From Rhizophlyctis rosea (Eukaryota; Chytridiomycota; Chytridiomycetes; Rhizophlyctidales; Rhizophlyctidaceae), in NCBI GenBank assembly GCA_027596075.1, contig JADGJC010000242.1, positions 6,345 to 63,122 of the forward strand: DNA of 56,778 nt, in the 5' to 3' direction. The notes beneath the pieces are model-generated. The model was not told the origin of the DNA. It did no database searches and saw only the letters and a list, made by a program, of their open reading frames with translations. A program made the position numbers and the translations under genes. This document shows, piece by piece, positions 20,598-32,852 of the stretch. Each line of letters opens with the position of its first letter. Position 1 is the first letter of the stretch.

Positions 20598-21842
20598 ATG
20601 CGCACCGTGTACCTCGGAAACCTACCGTCGCCTGTCAGCTACGAAGAAGTTATCAACAACGTCAGGGGTGGCGCTTTGGAGCAAGTGAAAATTTTGGAAG
20701 AGAAGAACTGCGCCTTCGTCACCTTCGTTGAGGCCTCTGCAGCACAATCGTACAACCAGAATGCTCAAGTGAAGCGATTGCAAATCAACAACCAAGAGGT
20801 CAAGATTGGGTGGGGGAAGCATTCGTCCATCCCTACAAGCGTGTTGGCTGCCTTGCAAAACGGTGCATCCCGCAACGTCTTCATCGGAAACATTGATGAT
20901 GCCGTCACGGAACCCATGCTCCTTCAGGAATTCACCAAATTCGGACCAATTGATCGCGTAACGATCTTATCTGACAAGCGGATTGCGTTCGTCCATATGG
21001 CTGGCGTTGCTGCAGCGATCGAAGCAGTCTCCTGTTTGACTCATGACCCACGATGGGTAAATCAACACATAAGCTACGGAGAAGATCGATGCGCTCGTAG
21101 CGCATCATCTGACGCTCACCCCTTCGCCCTCATCGCCGCCTCAGCTTCTGATGTGGCGCCGGCTATCAGTACATTCCTTCCCAATTCCTATGGCGCATAC
21201 GGGTATTCTACTGCACCCGGTCAGACCAGCATGCAAAACCTCGACCATCGAGGTCAATGGTACGCCAATATGCCTGACCCTCCCGCACCCGGCACCTCCA
21301 TGTCGAGCCCTTTTCTCCCATTCCCGTATCCGGCGGCTTACGGTCAGACAGGCACGGTTGACATGAACTATGGGCCACCATCACTCCCCACCGCTTCGCA
21401 ACCCCCTCCACCTAACACATCAACCGACGGGGCGACTCAACCCTCGCATTCATCAAATGCCCGAGGCCGCAAACGCGGTCGTTCAGCAGAGCGTGCAACG
21501 GACGGCCCCCGTTTCACGCCAACAGAAGAATACTCCGATCCCGCTCATTTTGCATATGAGCATCTGCCGTCTGCATCTAGGGACTTGGCGGACTTCCTAC
21601 GCGCCAGGCCGGATGTCAGCCAGTCTTGTATCTGGGTTTCGACAGCGAAATGCTATGTGCTTGGGGACGGACGTACTGTTGTGGAGTCTGACAATGTTAG
21701 ACAGATCCTTCATATGCAATGTTCGCTTCTCCAACTGCCGCTTCCCGAGGTCTATCGTCTTCCGAAACGAGCGGCGGATGCGTGGGATGCGCTGAATGGC
21801 ATTGCGCGGGGTGAAAGGAGGAAGGGGCTTACGTTGGGGTGA
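20598..21842 (+). CDS. RNA-binding protein with two RRMs (Nrd1/Msa1-like C-terminal half)
   Basis: 414 residues from the ATG at 20598. RRM one starts TVYLGNLP, has the RNP1-like CAFVTFV and ends KIGWGK. RRM two starts NVFIGNID after GASRN, has IAFVHM and ends ISYGEDRCA. The RGGALEQVKIL, KIGWGK and GASRN spacing matches the last two RRMs of fungal Nrd1/Msa1-type post-transcriptional regulators. That family normally has two more RRMs upstream, which are absent here. A Pro/Ser-rich linker with a basic RGRKRGR patch leads to about 110 C-terminal residues that look folded (DFLRARPDVSQSC, KCYVLGDGRTVV) but match no family I know. The frame is open upstream of the ATG but in a different frame from the Gln-rich segment, so the N terminus is probably truncated. 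Confidence 0.72.
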   Translation: MRTVYLGNLPSPVSYEEVINNVRGGALEQVKILEEKNCAFVTFVEASAAQSYNQNAQVKRLQINNQEVKIGWGKHSSIPTSVLAALQNGASRNVFIGNIDDAVTEPMLLQEFTKFGPIDRVTILSDKRIAFVHMAGVAAAIEAVSCLTHDPRWVNQHISYGEDRCARSASSDAHPFALIAASASDVAPAISTFLPNSYGAYGYSTAPGQTSMQNLDHRGQWYANMPDPPAPGTSMSSPFLPFPYPAAYGQTGTVDMNYGPPSLPTASQPPPPNTSTDGATQPSHSSNARGRKRGRSAERATDGPRFTPTEEYSDPAHFAYEHLPSASRDLADFLRARPDVSQSCIWVSTAKCYVLGDGRTVVESDNVRQILHMQCSLLQLPLPEVYRLPKRAADAWDALNGIARGERRKGLTLG

Positions 21843-22180
21843 TATGGGGCGTAGGATAGTCTAACTACATGGACGGCTAGAACGTTTACTGATGGAATAA
21901 CACGAATCATTCAAGGAAATGGTGTGGTCAAACTGATGAGGAGAGTTGTGATCTGATTCTGTGAAACTTCGTGACGACTTGGTTTCCGACAGAGGGATAT
22001 ATTGATGAAACCATCTAAATATAATACAGGAGCCGAAGATACAGCAATGTGAATGTGAAATTACTGATGACTCTACCACGAGTCAAAAGTGTAGGTCCCT
22101 CAGATAGCCCACTGATTGACTTCGACGCCCGATATCGACCCGAATTCCGAGTCAGAAGGGGCTCTTGGTCAACCGTGACG

Positions 22181-22431
22181 TCTCGAATGCAGAACGCGAG
22201 CTGACGACCTCATCATGAAGTGCCTGATGCCTGCGAAGGTATGGGTGTACTCCACTATGAGTCCGGTGTACCTTCTCGGAGGCGAGGATTCGTGATGGCA
22301 GAAGAGACGACGCCTCGGACGCAGAACGCATGCTGACGAGCTCATCGTGAAGAGCCTGGTTCGTGGGAAGTTATGGATGGACTCCCGTCATGAGTCCGGA
22401 CTACCTTGTTGAGGAGAGGATTCGACGATGG
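22181..22431. repeat. tandem duplication, unit about 132 bp
   Basis: Three anchors recur at a constant offset: GCAGAACGC at 22189 and 22321, ATGAGTCCGG at 22257 and 22390, GAGGATTCG at 22284 and 22416. The copies are diverged between the anchors. There is no coding frame across both. It could be a relic of an unknown repeat. Confidence 0.8.
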
Positions 22432-22914
22432 TAATACCGGGCGTGAAACACTGAGAAGCACGTTTCAAACTCTACCACGAGTCCGAACGGTGCTTCTGGT
22501 GCTGGAGTGTTCCGACGGCGGCTCTTGGGGAAGCAGGTCCGACTTTTCATGGTTGCCTGCTACCTCGCTTGAGCGGACGGTTCCGCTCATCGAACCCTTA
22601 TTGCGGTAACTTTGCGGGTACGTTGGCAAAAAGCCATGCTAGTCTTGAAGTCTTGGTGTTGTTGTTGTATGAGATTCACTCGGGGGTCGGACCCGATGAG
22701 ACCGAAGTCTGTGAACCGTATATGTGTATGTGTATATGGTGGGAACCTTGGAAAATGGGGCTAGCATATCATTGATGAAGAATGATCCGATTGTCGTGGA
22801 AGCTGGCTATGCGGTCAGGGAGTTTTCGAGACAAGATTCTCTGTTCCACACTTGAGCGCGATAAATGGTGAGGGTGTGGGATAGAGGTGAAATGAAAGCA
22901 GGAGTCGAACTACT

Positions 22915-23200
22915 TACGTGCTTGAAGCGGATACCCGCTGAAGGGGCCTTGGTCTTGGTGGCCTCGTTGGAGGCCGGAAGGTACAACCTGGCAAAAGAAA
23001 GAAGGATCAGGTCCTAGTAAAAACTCCTGGGTGACGTAACAAAGCAACAAAGTCGAGAACACATGCAGGCACTCCAAAAAGGATGCACCTCAAGGGGGAA
23101 GATAGCGACTTTCCATAGCCATGGGACAACATGGTTACGCAGAAAGACCGAGATACCCGGCACAGAGTCTTCAATTTTCGATTGCGAGTCTTTACTTATG
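22915..23200. repeat. dispersed repeat, copy 1
   Basis: It shares ordered blocks with 43555-43960 in the same orientation: TCCTGGGTGACG (23025), GAACACATGCA (23057), CTCCAAAAAGGA (23072) and TTGCGAGTC (23182). Spacings are almost identical (32 and 15 bp here, 33 and 16 bp in copy 2). There is no shared protein reading. It may be an old transposon fragment, a SINE-like element or a non-coding RNA gene. Confidence 0.7.
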
Positions 23201-24206
23201 CTGTTTATCACGTCACCCTGAACAGAGAATTTGGACACTTAGCTGATTGAGTGGGAGTTGCGACTCCAATTCTGCTTGACGATGCAGAAAAGTGTGGAAA
23301 ACGTAACAAGTAGACTGCGCCGTTCTTTGAGATAGGGTGGGTGAGGCGGATGGCTCGCATTAGAATGCGTGTTGAGCAAGCACGAGCCAATGCCGGCAGA
23401 TGGAGTGGATAGCCATGGACAGATGAATGTTCTCTGGAGTAAAATAGCGGGATGAAAGATGGGGATTTGGGCTCCGCGGTCCGCTCCTGGCCTGGTTGAA
23501 TTTCCAACCAGGTTATATGTGGCGCATTCAAAAGATGGCACAGTCACAGAAGTATTGCGTAACAAATTTGACATGATTTTTGAATGTAACGACTGTTGTT
23601 TGTCTTGTTGGTAAGTGCATGGGATCCTCGATCCAGTAACCTTCAAGGAGGGGAACGGTCGAGGGTTCAAATCTCCTCCAGTCCAACCGGATAAACAACG
23701 AATTGTCAACCATCGCTTCTTTTTTGCATTGTCCAGATAGACCTAAGAGCTTATGTTTGCTGGCCGGCCCGATTTTTCGGAAAAAAACAACAAGCTAAAT
23801 CGATATTTTGATGAATATGGCAGCTCACAATGCGCCAGCGAGAAAAGTGACATGATTGTGCTCTGAAACAGACAAAGAAGCAAGCAATACGTGCGACCGA
23901 TGCATAAGTTGCAGACATTCGCGACATGACGTAGTGATATTGAACTGTTCAGTAACGCCGCTCGAAGCATTGAACTAGCCAGAATGGCTATGTAGAAGTT
24001 TGATGACTTCCTCCTACCAGATTGCCAACCCACGCAGAAATAGAGGTTTTGCATCAAAATGAGGGTATATATAAACGTACTTCTACAAGGATACACAGGA
24101 ACAGAACATACAACCGAGAAGTGTGACTATTACTACACTACAATTAACTAAAAAGAAACCCGTCATCACGTCCCCATACTGCTGACCACTCCACCCCATC
24201 ACTAGC

Positions 24207-26530
<2,324 letters not shown>

Positions 26531-28501
26531 TCACGTGGGAGGAACAGACATGACTGCCTTCACCCACTCCGTATTTACATCCATTGGAGGCGGACTTCTC
26601 CGATCCACATGAGCGCCCCATTCGTTGCCAGGCCGTGCTAGACTCTGTCGTGGTGGACTTCGGCTGGGACTCAGACCGCCCAATCCGCTCTCGAGATCAC
26701 CGCGGCGCCGTCCGGGACTGCCGTTCCATGCCATGGTAGGTGGTGCAAAGAAGGTGGGCCGTTCTCGTTCCGGTGTAATGTGTCGTGGTGGAGTTTGCGG
26801 GTATGATGGTCCAGGCTCATCTACTCTGTGCTTGACATTCCGGATGGAACTGCGAATTGATGTTGAACGAGCTCTTTGATCACTGGTATCAGTATCCAGA
26901 GGTGTAAAGCTCGGCTCGTTCCCCATGTACCCATCGCCACCCCTCCATGACCCCTCCGTCCCAACCCTCTCATGCCCAGACCTCCAAGACCGCCGACTGC
27001 TCGTCTCACTCCGTGGCCTTCTTTCATCCCATCCTCCACCACTGGAACTGACACTCCTCTCCCTCTCCGTCCGATCCGCGCTCCGAACCACGCTATTCTC
27101 GCCGGAAAGTAACTCAGAACCAGGAATGTGATCAACAGTGAATTCCCCGTCTTCTTCGTAGTCCACCCAGAAATCTCCCCGGTCGCGTTCGTGGGACCAG
27201 AGTTCTTGGCCGGAGCTGGTCATGTCTAGCGGGGGTAGGCTTTCCGCGTCTGCTGCGGGGTCGCTTTGGCGTCCCATAAGAAGGGATGGAGGGCTTTTTG
27301 TGTCCGGCACACCCGCTCCTTCTCCTCCTCCTCCTCCTCCTCCACTTCTTACCCGTCCACTCTGCCCTCCCGTCATGACTAAACTTGGCATACTGCCCGC
27401 CTTTCTACTCGGATTTGCTCCCCTCCCCCTCCACCACAACCCATTCCGGCCCCTCCATCGTCCTCCGGCCTTCCCCTTTCCCTTATTCAGTTGCGCTTTT
27501 GGAGGGAGAACAGGAGTTCGGTCTCTTCTGTTCTGTCCAGCCGCCAGCTCATACTTCAACATGAGTAGATCGATCATTGTGAAGAGATTGACTGCTGCGG
27601 TGAATGTCCATATCCATTGGTACATGGGTAGACCGGTTGTTGTTGACGTGAACTGATATATGATTCTGTGATGGATCGCACGTGAGTGAGTGCCTTGGCT
27701 AGGTATCGCAATCAAGATGCAAAAAAAACAACGTGGCTGTCTCGCATACCTTGCAGCCAAAGGCACAGTAATAAACCCCATCCTAGCACCAGCCCCCTTC
27801 AAAAGCACCCACACCAACTTCCCCCTGGCCACACCCCTCATCCTCAACAAACTCTCCAAATACCGTCCCTGAACCAACACCTCACAAATCAGCACAAACA
27901 AAAAGTACGTCGGCTCCACATAATGAAATCCCGGCGAATGCGTCACGCCCAACGTCCCGCCATCTCTTATCACTATTCCAATGTGATATAGCCGCGCCCC
28001 GACAGCGAGGGTGAGGAAGGTGAGGAAGGAGGTTTTGAACCAGGTTTCGACGGGCGTTTGTTTGATTATTAGATAGCGTTTGTAGAAGAGGATTGTGTCG
28101 CCTAGTTCGGAGAGGGACCAGAGGAGGATGCAGAGTGGGGCTATTGTGCGGGTTATGAGGGGGTTGTTTTGCATGGGGGAGGAAGGGAGGTAGAAGTAGG
28201 CTTGTTGGATTTGGTCGAGTTCTATGTTGAATTTGTCAGCATGGGAAAACCGGTTTGCATAATCCACAGCTTCATAAAACGGAAAGGGCGGACATGGACC
28301 GCAACGACAAAACTTACGATATGCAGCCCACGCCGTCCATACATTGAAAAGTAACCAACGCCATATTGTGTTTTGTCTAAAGTAGACACAGAGGTATGTT
28401 CCCAGTATCACACAGACGACAGAGTTGGCATATGGATAGTTTCCGAAAGCGCAAATGTTCCATTCTAGCGGGCTGACGTAGAACCCGCAGCTTTTTGACA
28501 T
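26531..28501 (-). CDS. multi-pass membrane protein with a long polar Ser/Arg/Pro tail
   Basis: Exons 28501-28318, 28221-27750 and 27665-26531 encode 596 residues. Both introns (96 and 84 bp) have good signals (GTAAGT...CATAG, GTATGC...CACAG) but are multiples of three without stops, so retention would simply lengthen the protein. The first 260 residues hold six or seven hydrophobic segments (SVVCVILGTYLCVYF, LCILLWSLSELGDTILFY, FLTFLTLAVGARLYHIGIV, YFLFVLICEVLVQ, LVWVLLKGA, WIWTFTAAVNLFTMIDLL). The remaining 330 are Gly/Ser/Arg/Pro-rich, probably cytosolic and disordered, with many possible phosphosites. The layout resembles a small receptor-like or tetraspan protein with a signalling tail. 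I recognise no family signature and assign no function. Confidence 0.7.
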   Translation of the reverse strand: MSKSCGFYVSPLEWNICAFGNYPYANSVVCVILGTYLCVYFRQNTIWRWLLFNVWTAWAAYRKFCRCGPCPPFPFYEAVDYANRFSHADKFNIELDQIQQAYFYLPSSPMQNNPLITRTIAPLCILLWSLSELGDTILFYKRYLIIKQTPVETWFKTSFLTFLTLAVGARLYHIGIVIRDGGTLGVTHSPGFHYVEPTYFLFVLICEVLVQGRYLESLLRMRGVARGKLVWVLLKGAGARMGFITVPLAARYARQPRCFFCILIAIPSQGTHSRAIHHRIIYQFTSTTTGLPMYQWIWTFTAAVNLFTMIDLLMLKYELAAGQNRRDRTPVLPPKAQLNKGKGKAGGRWRGRNGLWWRGRGANPSRKAGSMPSLVMTGGQSGRVRSGGGGGGGEGAGVPDTKSPPSLLMGRQSDPAADAESLPPLDMTSSGQELWSHERDRGDFWVDYEEDGEFTVDHIPGSELLSGENSVVRSADRTERERSVSSSGGGWDERRPRSETSSRRSWRSGHERVGTEGSWRGGDGYMGNEPSFTPLDTDTSDQRARSTSIRSSIRNVKHRVDEPGPSYPQTPPRHITPERERPTFFAPPTMAWNGSPGRRRGDLESGLGGLSPSRSPPRQSLARPGNEWGAHVDRRSPPPMDVNTEWVKAVMSVPPT

Positions 28502-29202
28502 ATTTGGGTTGGTGGGGACTGGGGAATATACTGTCGGAAAAGAGATTAAAGACTACGATAGCTGGCTTGTGATCCCCGGGAGTCTCCATCCAACTTTCTT
28601 TGAAGAGTTTGCTAGTTTGAGAGCAATTGGTGATTATAAACAACTCTCCGAGCCTCTCACCGGGCTCAGAGAGGAATAACTTGCGAAAGTAGGATGTAGA
28701 TTTGAGGTGCGGAGCAGGGACCAGCAAGGCTGCTACAGGGGCTCCTTTCGTTTCATGTGACGAATCTCCCTCAGACTCCCTGCAGCTCTCCAACAACACT
28801 CAATAGCGGCAATAAAACCACCCATGGTAGCACAAATGATAGTCATCGTGAAGTAGATTCAACAACTTCCGAATTGGGAAGCGGACGCTTTATCTGAAAT
28901 ATGGCACCGGGCTTGGATTACCTGAAAAAGACTCGTTACTGTTACACAAACAACTTGAGTCGTGCTTTAATCGAATTTGTGTTACGGGCGTGGGGGGCGC
29001 CGAGGAGACGCCATTGTAATGTTGCCTGAAACCGCAGCCTCCAAGTCGGGACCTTGACCCATATTGACGCTTCTTCTCTGCTCCAGCCTCTCTCCGCAAC
29101 ATCCGTACGCTCCGCAAACGCCGAGCTGCGATTGCGAGCTTATCCATCTTTCGGCATCCAGTCATTCGAACATTGAAATGGTCTGCAATCCCGCCTCGAT
29201 CA
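28502..29202. other. intergenic between the membrane-protein gene and the MITE
   Basis: No recognisable gene. It holds the promoter side of the minus-strand membrane-protein gene and ends at the TTAA of the element. Confidence 0.5.
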
Positions 29203-29945
29203 TTAACCCTTTACCGACAGACGAGTCAGTCCTGATATCAGGACAAAATAGCGTGCTACTCAGAGGCATATGTAACAACATTTTATTAACAAAAACCTCG
29301 AGGTGTCTCTAAGTAAACATACTCTAGGGGGGCAAAGAGCCATAGTTGACTATCAAAGTCAGGTGTCCCGAGCTAAATTGACAGAGATTGCAATAATGAT
29401 TAAAATACCTGCACCAAGAATTTCTGAGATTGCAACACCAAACTCTAATGGCAACACTATCCAACTCAACACGCCGCCAAATGGAAAAAACAAAAAAAGT
29501 CCTTATATAAGGACGCAAATTGGCGGTCACATGTCCTGATGAATTAAAGTCCAAAATCAATTGTTAAAGTGGGTTTCCACAGTGCTTAGGCAGCGCTCCA
29601 TATGGTATTAAATAAGCAAAGGGGGCTGCAAAGCTCTCCATTGAGTGCCATGTAGGTCAAAGTCACATGTCAAAACAGGCCCGCTGATTGGACCCGTAAG
29701 TCACGTGATACTATGTAAAATCCTACCAGTCCTTATATCAGGACTGTGATTGGTGGCGCTTATTGAGGGTGTTTATTATGTAATGAACGGATTTGGTTCC
29801 AGTAAGATATGTAGAACAGGTGCTATTAAGTCACTCCATTGAAGGGCTTTTCTTAATTATGAAGCGTCATTGAGCAATTTTAGAAAATCACGTGAAAATT
29901 GTCGTTTCTGTCCTGATGCAAGGACCGCCGTCGGTAAAGGGTTAT
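29203..29945. mobile_element. piggyBac-type non-autonomous element (MITE), 735 bp
   Basis: TTAA (29203-29206) is followed by CCCTTTACCGAC. The other end is GTCGGTAAAGGG (29930-29941) followed by TTAT, one base off a TTAA duplication. TTAA target sites and CCC-starting inverted ends are hallmarks of the piggyBac superfamily. The internal 735 bp encode no transposase, so any movement would need a partner elsewhere. The interior is AT-rich compared with the flanks, with two CACGTG sites (about 29702 and 29889) and four 16-bp palindromes. The mutated right TTAA suggests an insertion that is not recent. Confidence 0.85.
29229..29925. repeat. four internal 16-bp palindromes GTCCTKATATMAGGAC
   Basis: Copies: 29229-29244 (GTCCTGATATCAGGAC, perfect), 29499-29514 (GTCCTTATATAAGGAC, perfect), 29729-29744 (GTCCTTATATCAGGAC) and 29910-29925 (GTCCTGATGCAAGGAC). 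The outer two sit just inside the terminal repeats, the inner two at about one- and two-thirds of the element. The two perfect palindromes differ by compensating changes. They are candidate transposase or host-factor binding sites. Confidence 0.85.
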
Positions 29946-31169
29946 CAACGGCAATTGAAAATCGTACGTCAATGGCTGGCAGTTGGAGACTTGAAGAACT
30001 CATACTTTTGCAATACAATACCCAGGAATGAAGCTTTCAAAATGAGCGGGTGGACTGGGTGAGGACCTCTTACACATTCCAAGTGTTTATGCTCAAGTTC
30101 CTTGATACGAACAATGGGCGACGAGCCATCAAATCCTTCCTCTGCGCATTCAATCCGCAACCTTCTGTTCTTTTGTTCTTTTGAATTTCGCTCAATCGCT
30201 ATTGCTTGGTGATGCGTTCGTAGACATCCCAGTATCACCATGAAGTCTATGAACACATGCTGGGACCATCCAAAACAGGTGGGTGCTGGGTAATCACTCA
30301 CGTCAGCTCCTTCAAGCCATGCGCCACAAGCTAAATTAAAATTGTGGCTATGCCGTGAGTCACCCCAAACAGTGACTTGCCCACCAACGTGTCATCCAAG
30401 TCGCATAGCCCTGACTGGCTCAGGGAGCTGCGCGCCAAGGTATACCTCCGTACGACCCTGCAAAGCAAGAGGGAGAGAGCTGAGGGATGCACACACATAG
30501 GAAGAATAATGCACAGTAACTATTCATGACACTTTCTGTGTTCAGGAATGAACGGGTCATCGGAGGGGAGTGTCATACTACCAACCGGTAGGGATGAATG
30601 CAACCCATGTGGGTGGTAACGACCGCGAAGATAATGGTGGTATGCGTGACCTGTGCACAAGCCCGCGTCTCCTACTCCGTTTAATTACTCCCAAACGGCG
30701 GCCCAACACCGACACGTACACATATAAAGAGCGGAACCGCGTGGACCCTTCCCCTCTCTTCCATAGGATTCCAATTCCTGCAATAATATTCCATTCCAAT
30801 ATCAATTACGCGAGTTCACGATCCAATTCTTGTCAGCCAAGGAAATCATCGTAAAGTTCCAAGATCTGCCTGCCCACGAAAACTGCGCAAAATTCAGTGC
30901 AACTTCGCTCTCCACCCCATTCAAGCGATAAACGCGTCCCACTCGCTTCCCCCCACCGACTCTCCTCCGATTTAAAGGCCATGTTCCGTGCTCTTGCCGC
31001 ATCATCTATTGTTAGAGTCTTCCTACTTTACGGTCTTTGGTGGTGGCGAGTCGCAGTCCTTGCAAACCTTGTTGTTGTTTTTGTTGTTGTTGTCGCTCTA
31101 GTTGCCGCAACGTAGAATTTTGTGAATCCCTTTTGTGATTTTTCTCCATCACACTTTCGCTTTCAAATC
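29946..31169. other. intergenic upstream of a C2H2 gene
   Basis: No protein gene was supported. ACATATAAAGAG near 30720 is TATA-like but lies 450 bp from the start. GTTGTTGTTTTTGTTGTTGTTG (31064-31092) is a short T/G-rich run. The leader before the ATG at 31170 is pyrimidine-rich. Confidence 0.45.
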
Positions 31170-32258
31170 ATGGCGCTACGTCCATCAATGAACGTCGTCC
31201 AGCACGACGCCGTCGTCAAGCATCCTCAAATGGTTCTTCCAGTTGTTGCGTCTGCTACGGACGGCGACGTCTCCACATCTGTACACTACCGATCGCCCGA
31301 GCAACCCGCATCCACCGACGACACCATCTCGCCTGCCACGTCTACTCTCAGCGGCTACATGTCGGACCTGGACTCTCCCCTCTTTGAGGGATTGGACGGG
31401 TTCGATGAGAGCTGTTGGGGTACGCCGGCTTTGAGTGCTGAAGAAGCTCAACTCCAACTCTTCTCTCCCGTCCAAACCAGTACCACCGATGCCACCGCTC
31501 CGATCGACCCCACCGCGACGCCGTTATTGGATCCTTACATGACCGGATCGTCCTTCTCAACAATGGAATTCGACAACTCGCCCCAACCCCCAGCACCAAT
31601 GGACGGCGACCTCCTCTTCCCAGCTCTCGACCACCTCCACCAAGCCCTCCTCCAACACCAGCAAAATCCCACCGTAACAACCACAAATCAATCAACCCAA
31701 GCAATGGTCACAATCCCCGCCGCAGACCTAGCCCTCCTCCTCGCAGCAGTCCAATCCCGCCTCCCAATCCCAACCACCGTCATCCCCCCATCAGCCCTCA
31801 CAACACCCCCAACTCCAACCCCCTCCCCATCCCTCCACCCCCCTTCCCCAACAACAACAACAACCCAACGCCGCCGCCCCCGCCCAACAAAAACCCACCC
31901 CTGCACATACCCAACCTGCACCTCAACCTTCACACGCGCCTGGAACCTCCGCGTCCACCTCCAAACTCACAACCCCGCCCGTCCCCGGCCATACACCTGT
32001 CCACACGCCGAGTGCGGGGCGACATTTGTGAGAATGCCGGATTTGGTGAGGCATGAGGGGAGCGCGCATGCTGGGAGGGCGGAGGACGGGGGGAGTAGGA
32101 GGGAGCATGTTTGTGGAGTTTGTGGGAGGGGGTTCGCGAGGAGGGACGCCTGGAGGAGGCATTGTGGGGGGGTTGAGTGTGGGAGGAGTGTAGATGATGG
32201 GGGTGGAGGGAGTGCAGGGAGAGGAGGGAGAGGAAGGAAGAGGAAGGATGTGATGTGA
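31170..32258 (+). CDS. C2H2 zinc-finger transcription factor (paralogue of 41258-42535)
   Basis: Single exon, 362 residues from the ATG at 31170. The N-terminal 240 residues are Ser/Thr/Pro/Asp-rich with acidic-hydrophobic patches (YMSDLDSPLFEGLDGF), as in activation domains. A short motif VTIPAADLALLLAAV...PIP precedes a TPPTPTPSPS linker. Three fingers follow: HPCTYPTCTSTFTRAWNLRVHLQTH, YTCPHAECGATFVRMPDLVRH and HVCGVCGRGFARRDAWRRH, the last closing with a Cys. The FTR..NL, FVR..DL and FxRxDAxRRH series is shared with the second factor 10 kb downstream. The end is Gly/Arg-rich with a KRK patch, a likely nuclear signal. Codons change sharply to G-ending near 32020. It converges on the acyltransferase gene. 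Confidence 0.85.
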   Translation: MALRPSMNVVQHDAVVKHPQMVLPVVASATDGDVSTSVHYRSPEQPASTDDTISPATSTLSGYMSDLDSPLFEGLDGFDESCWGTPALSAEEAQLQLFSPVQTSTTDATAPIDPTATPLLDPYMTGSSFSTMEFDNSPQPPAPMDGDLLFPALDHLHQALLQHQQNPTVTTTNQSTQAMVTIPAADLALLLAAVQSRLPIPTTVIPPSALTTPPTPTPSPSLHPPSPTTTTTQRRRPRPTKTHPCTYPTCTSTFTRAWNLRVHLQTHNPARPRPYTCPHAECGATFVRMPDLVRHEGSAHAGRAEDGGSRREHVCGVCGRGFARRDAWRRHCGGVECGRSVDDGGGGSAGRGGRGRKRKDVM

Positions 32259-32852
32259 CTTGGTGTGCTTCGTTGTGACAGGTTGTCGCTTTGTTTGATT
32301 CAATGGGTGGAAAGGTCATGCACGAAACAGTCATGCTGTATCTGCTTCGCCATTGAGAAGTTGTCATGTTGTTGTTCTTGCTCTATCATTGTACAGTCCC
32401 TTGTCAGTATCAATCTTGTAAAGTCTTAATATTACGTATATAACCACTTGGCTGCTTGCATTAGCGACAGCAAAACCCAATATGCATTTCACATGGTCTG
32501 AAGTTGGTAACGTGGGATCGTGTTCCCTGCCATGCGCCGAATCCGATACCAACCTCTACACTCTTTTCTCCGATCAACACACACCAAAACTCTGAATCGA
32601 AAACGAGATGCGAATCTATTCCATTCACCCTTCCAAAAAGTATCCTACCCAACATCATCATAAAAAACCCAAATCCCTGCATGACTATACATCTAAACGA
32701 CATATATGACTAATTGTACCTGTCATCTTCATACCCCCTTCCTATTCCGACTACAGAAAATGAAATGTCCCCTAATCGTATGAGATCCTCATCGCGTCAT
32801 CCACCCCAACCGCAACGCGTATATTCAATAAGAAAGGAAGCCCAGCCCCCCT
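32259..32852. other. spacer between two convergent genes
   Basis: 3' flanks of the C2H2 gene (+) and the acyltransferase gene (-). AT-rich patches (TATGACTAATTG, ATATATGAC) but no gene or repeat. Confidence 0.55.

Larger units (their letters stand above)
21843..24206. other. 2.3-kb gene-poor region with repeats
   Basis: No protein gene could be supported. It holds a 132-bp tandem duplication (22181-22431) and a dispersed-repeat copy (about 22915-23200). A tRNA-like T-arm sequence near 23660 lacks a full cloverleaf. A 75-bp stretch (minus strand, 22990-22916) is flanked by TTTTGCCAG and GTAAGTAG as an exon would be, but no partner exons were found. Confidence 0.5.

Noticed and set aside
20583..20600. 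GCTAGC followed by GGCCACCATG, resembling a cloning site plus Kozak start.
   Set aside because: The flanking sequence on both sides is ordinary RRM-gene sequence with no vector features. A chance match is more likely.
21933..21967. Hammerhead-ribozyme-like CTGATGAG ... GAAAC.
   Set aside because: The bases between do not form a stem II, and the only GTC nearby is three bases from the core, too close for stem I.
23590..23690. Possible tRNA on the plus strand (GGGTTCAAATC T-arm-like sequence and TTGGTAAGTG D-arm-like sequence).
   Set aside because: The acceptor stem has mismatches at both ends, no seven-base anticodon loop with T at position 33 can be drawn, and the T-stem has an A-C mismatch. 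At best it is a degenerate relic.
26625..27656. Several plus-strand open stretches opposite the membrane-protein gene.
   Set aside because: They mirror the Arg/Gly/Ser-rich tail on the other strand and lack domains.
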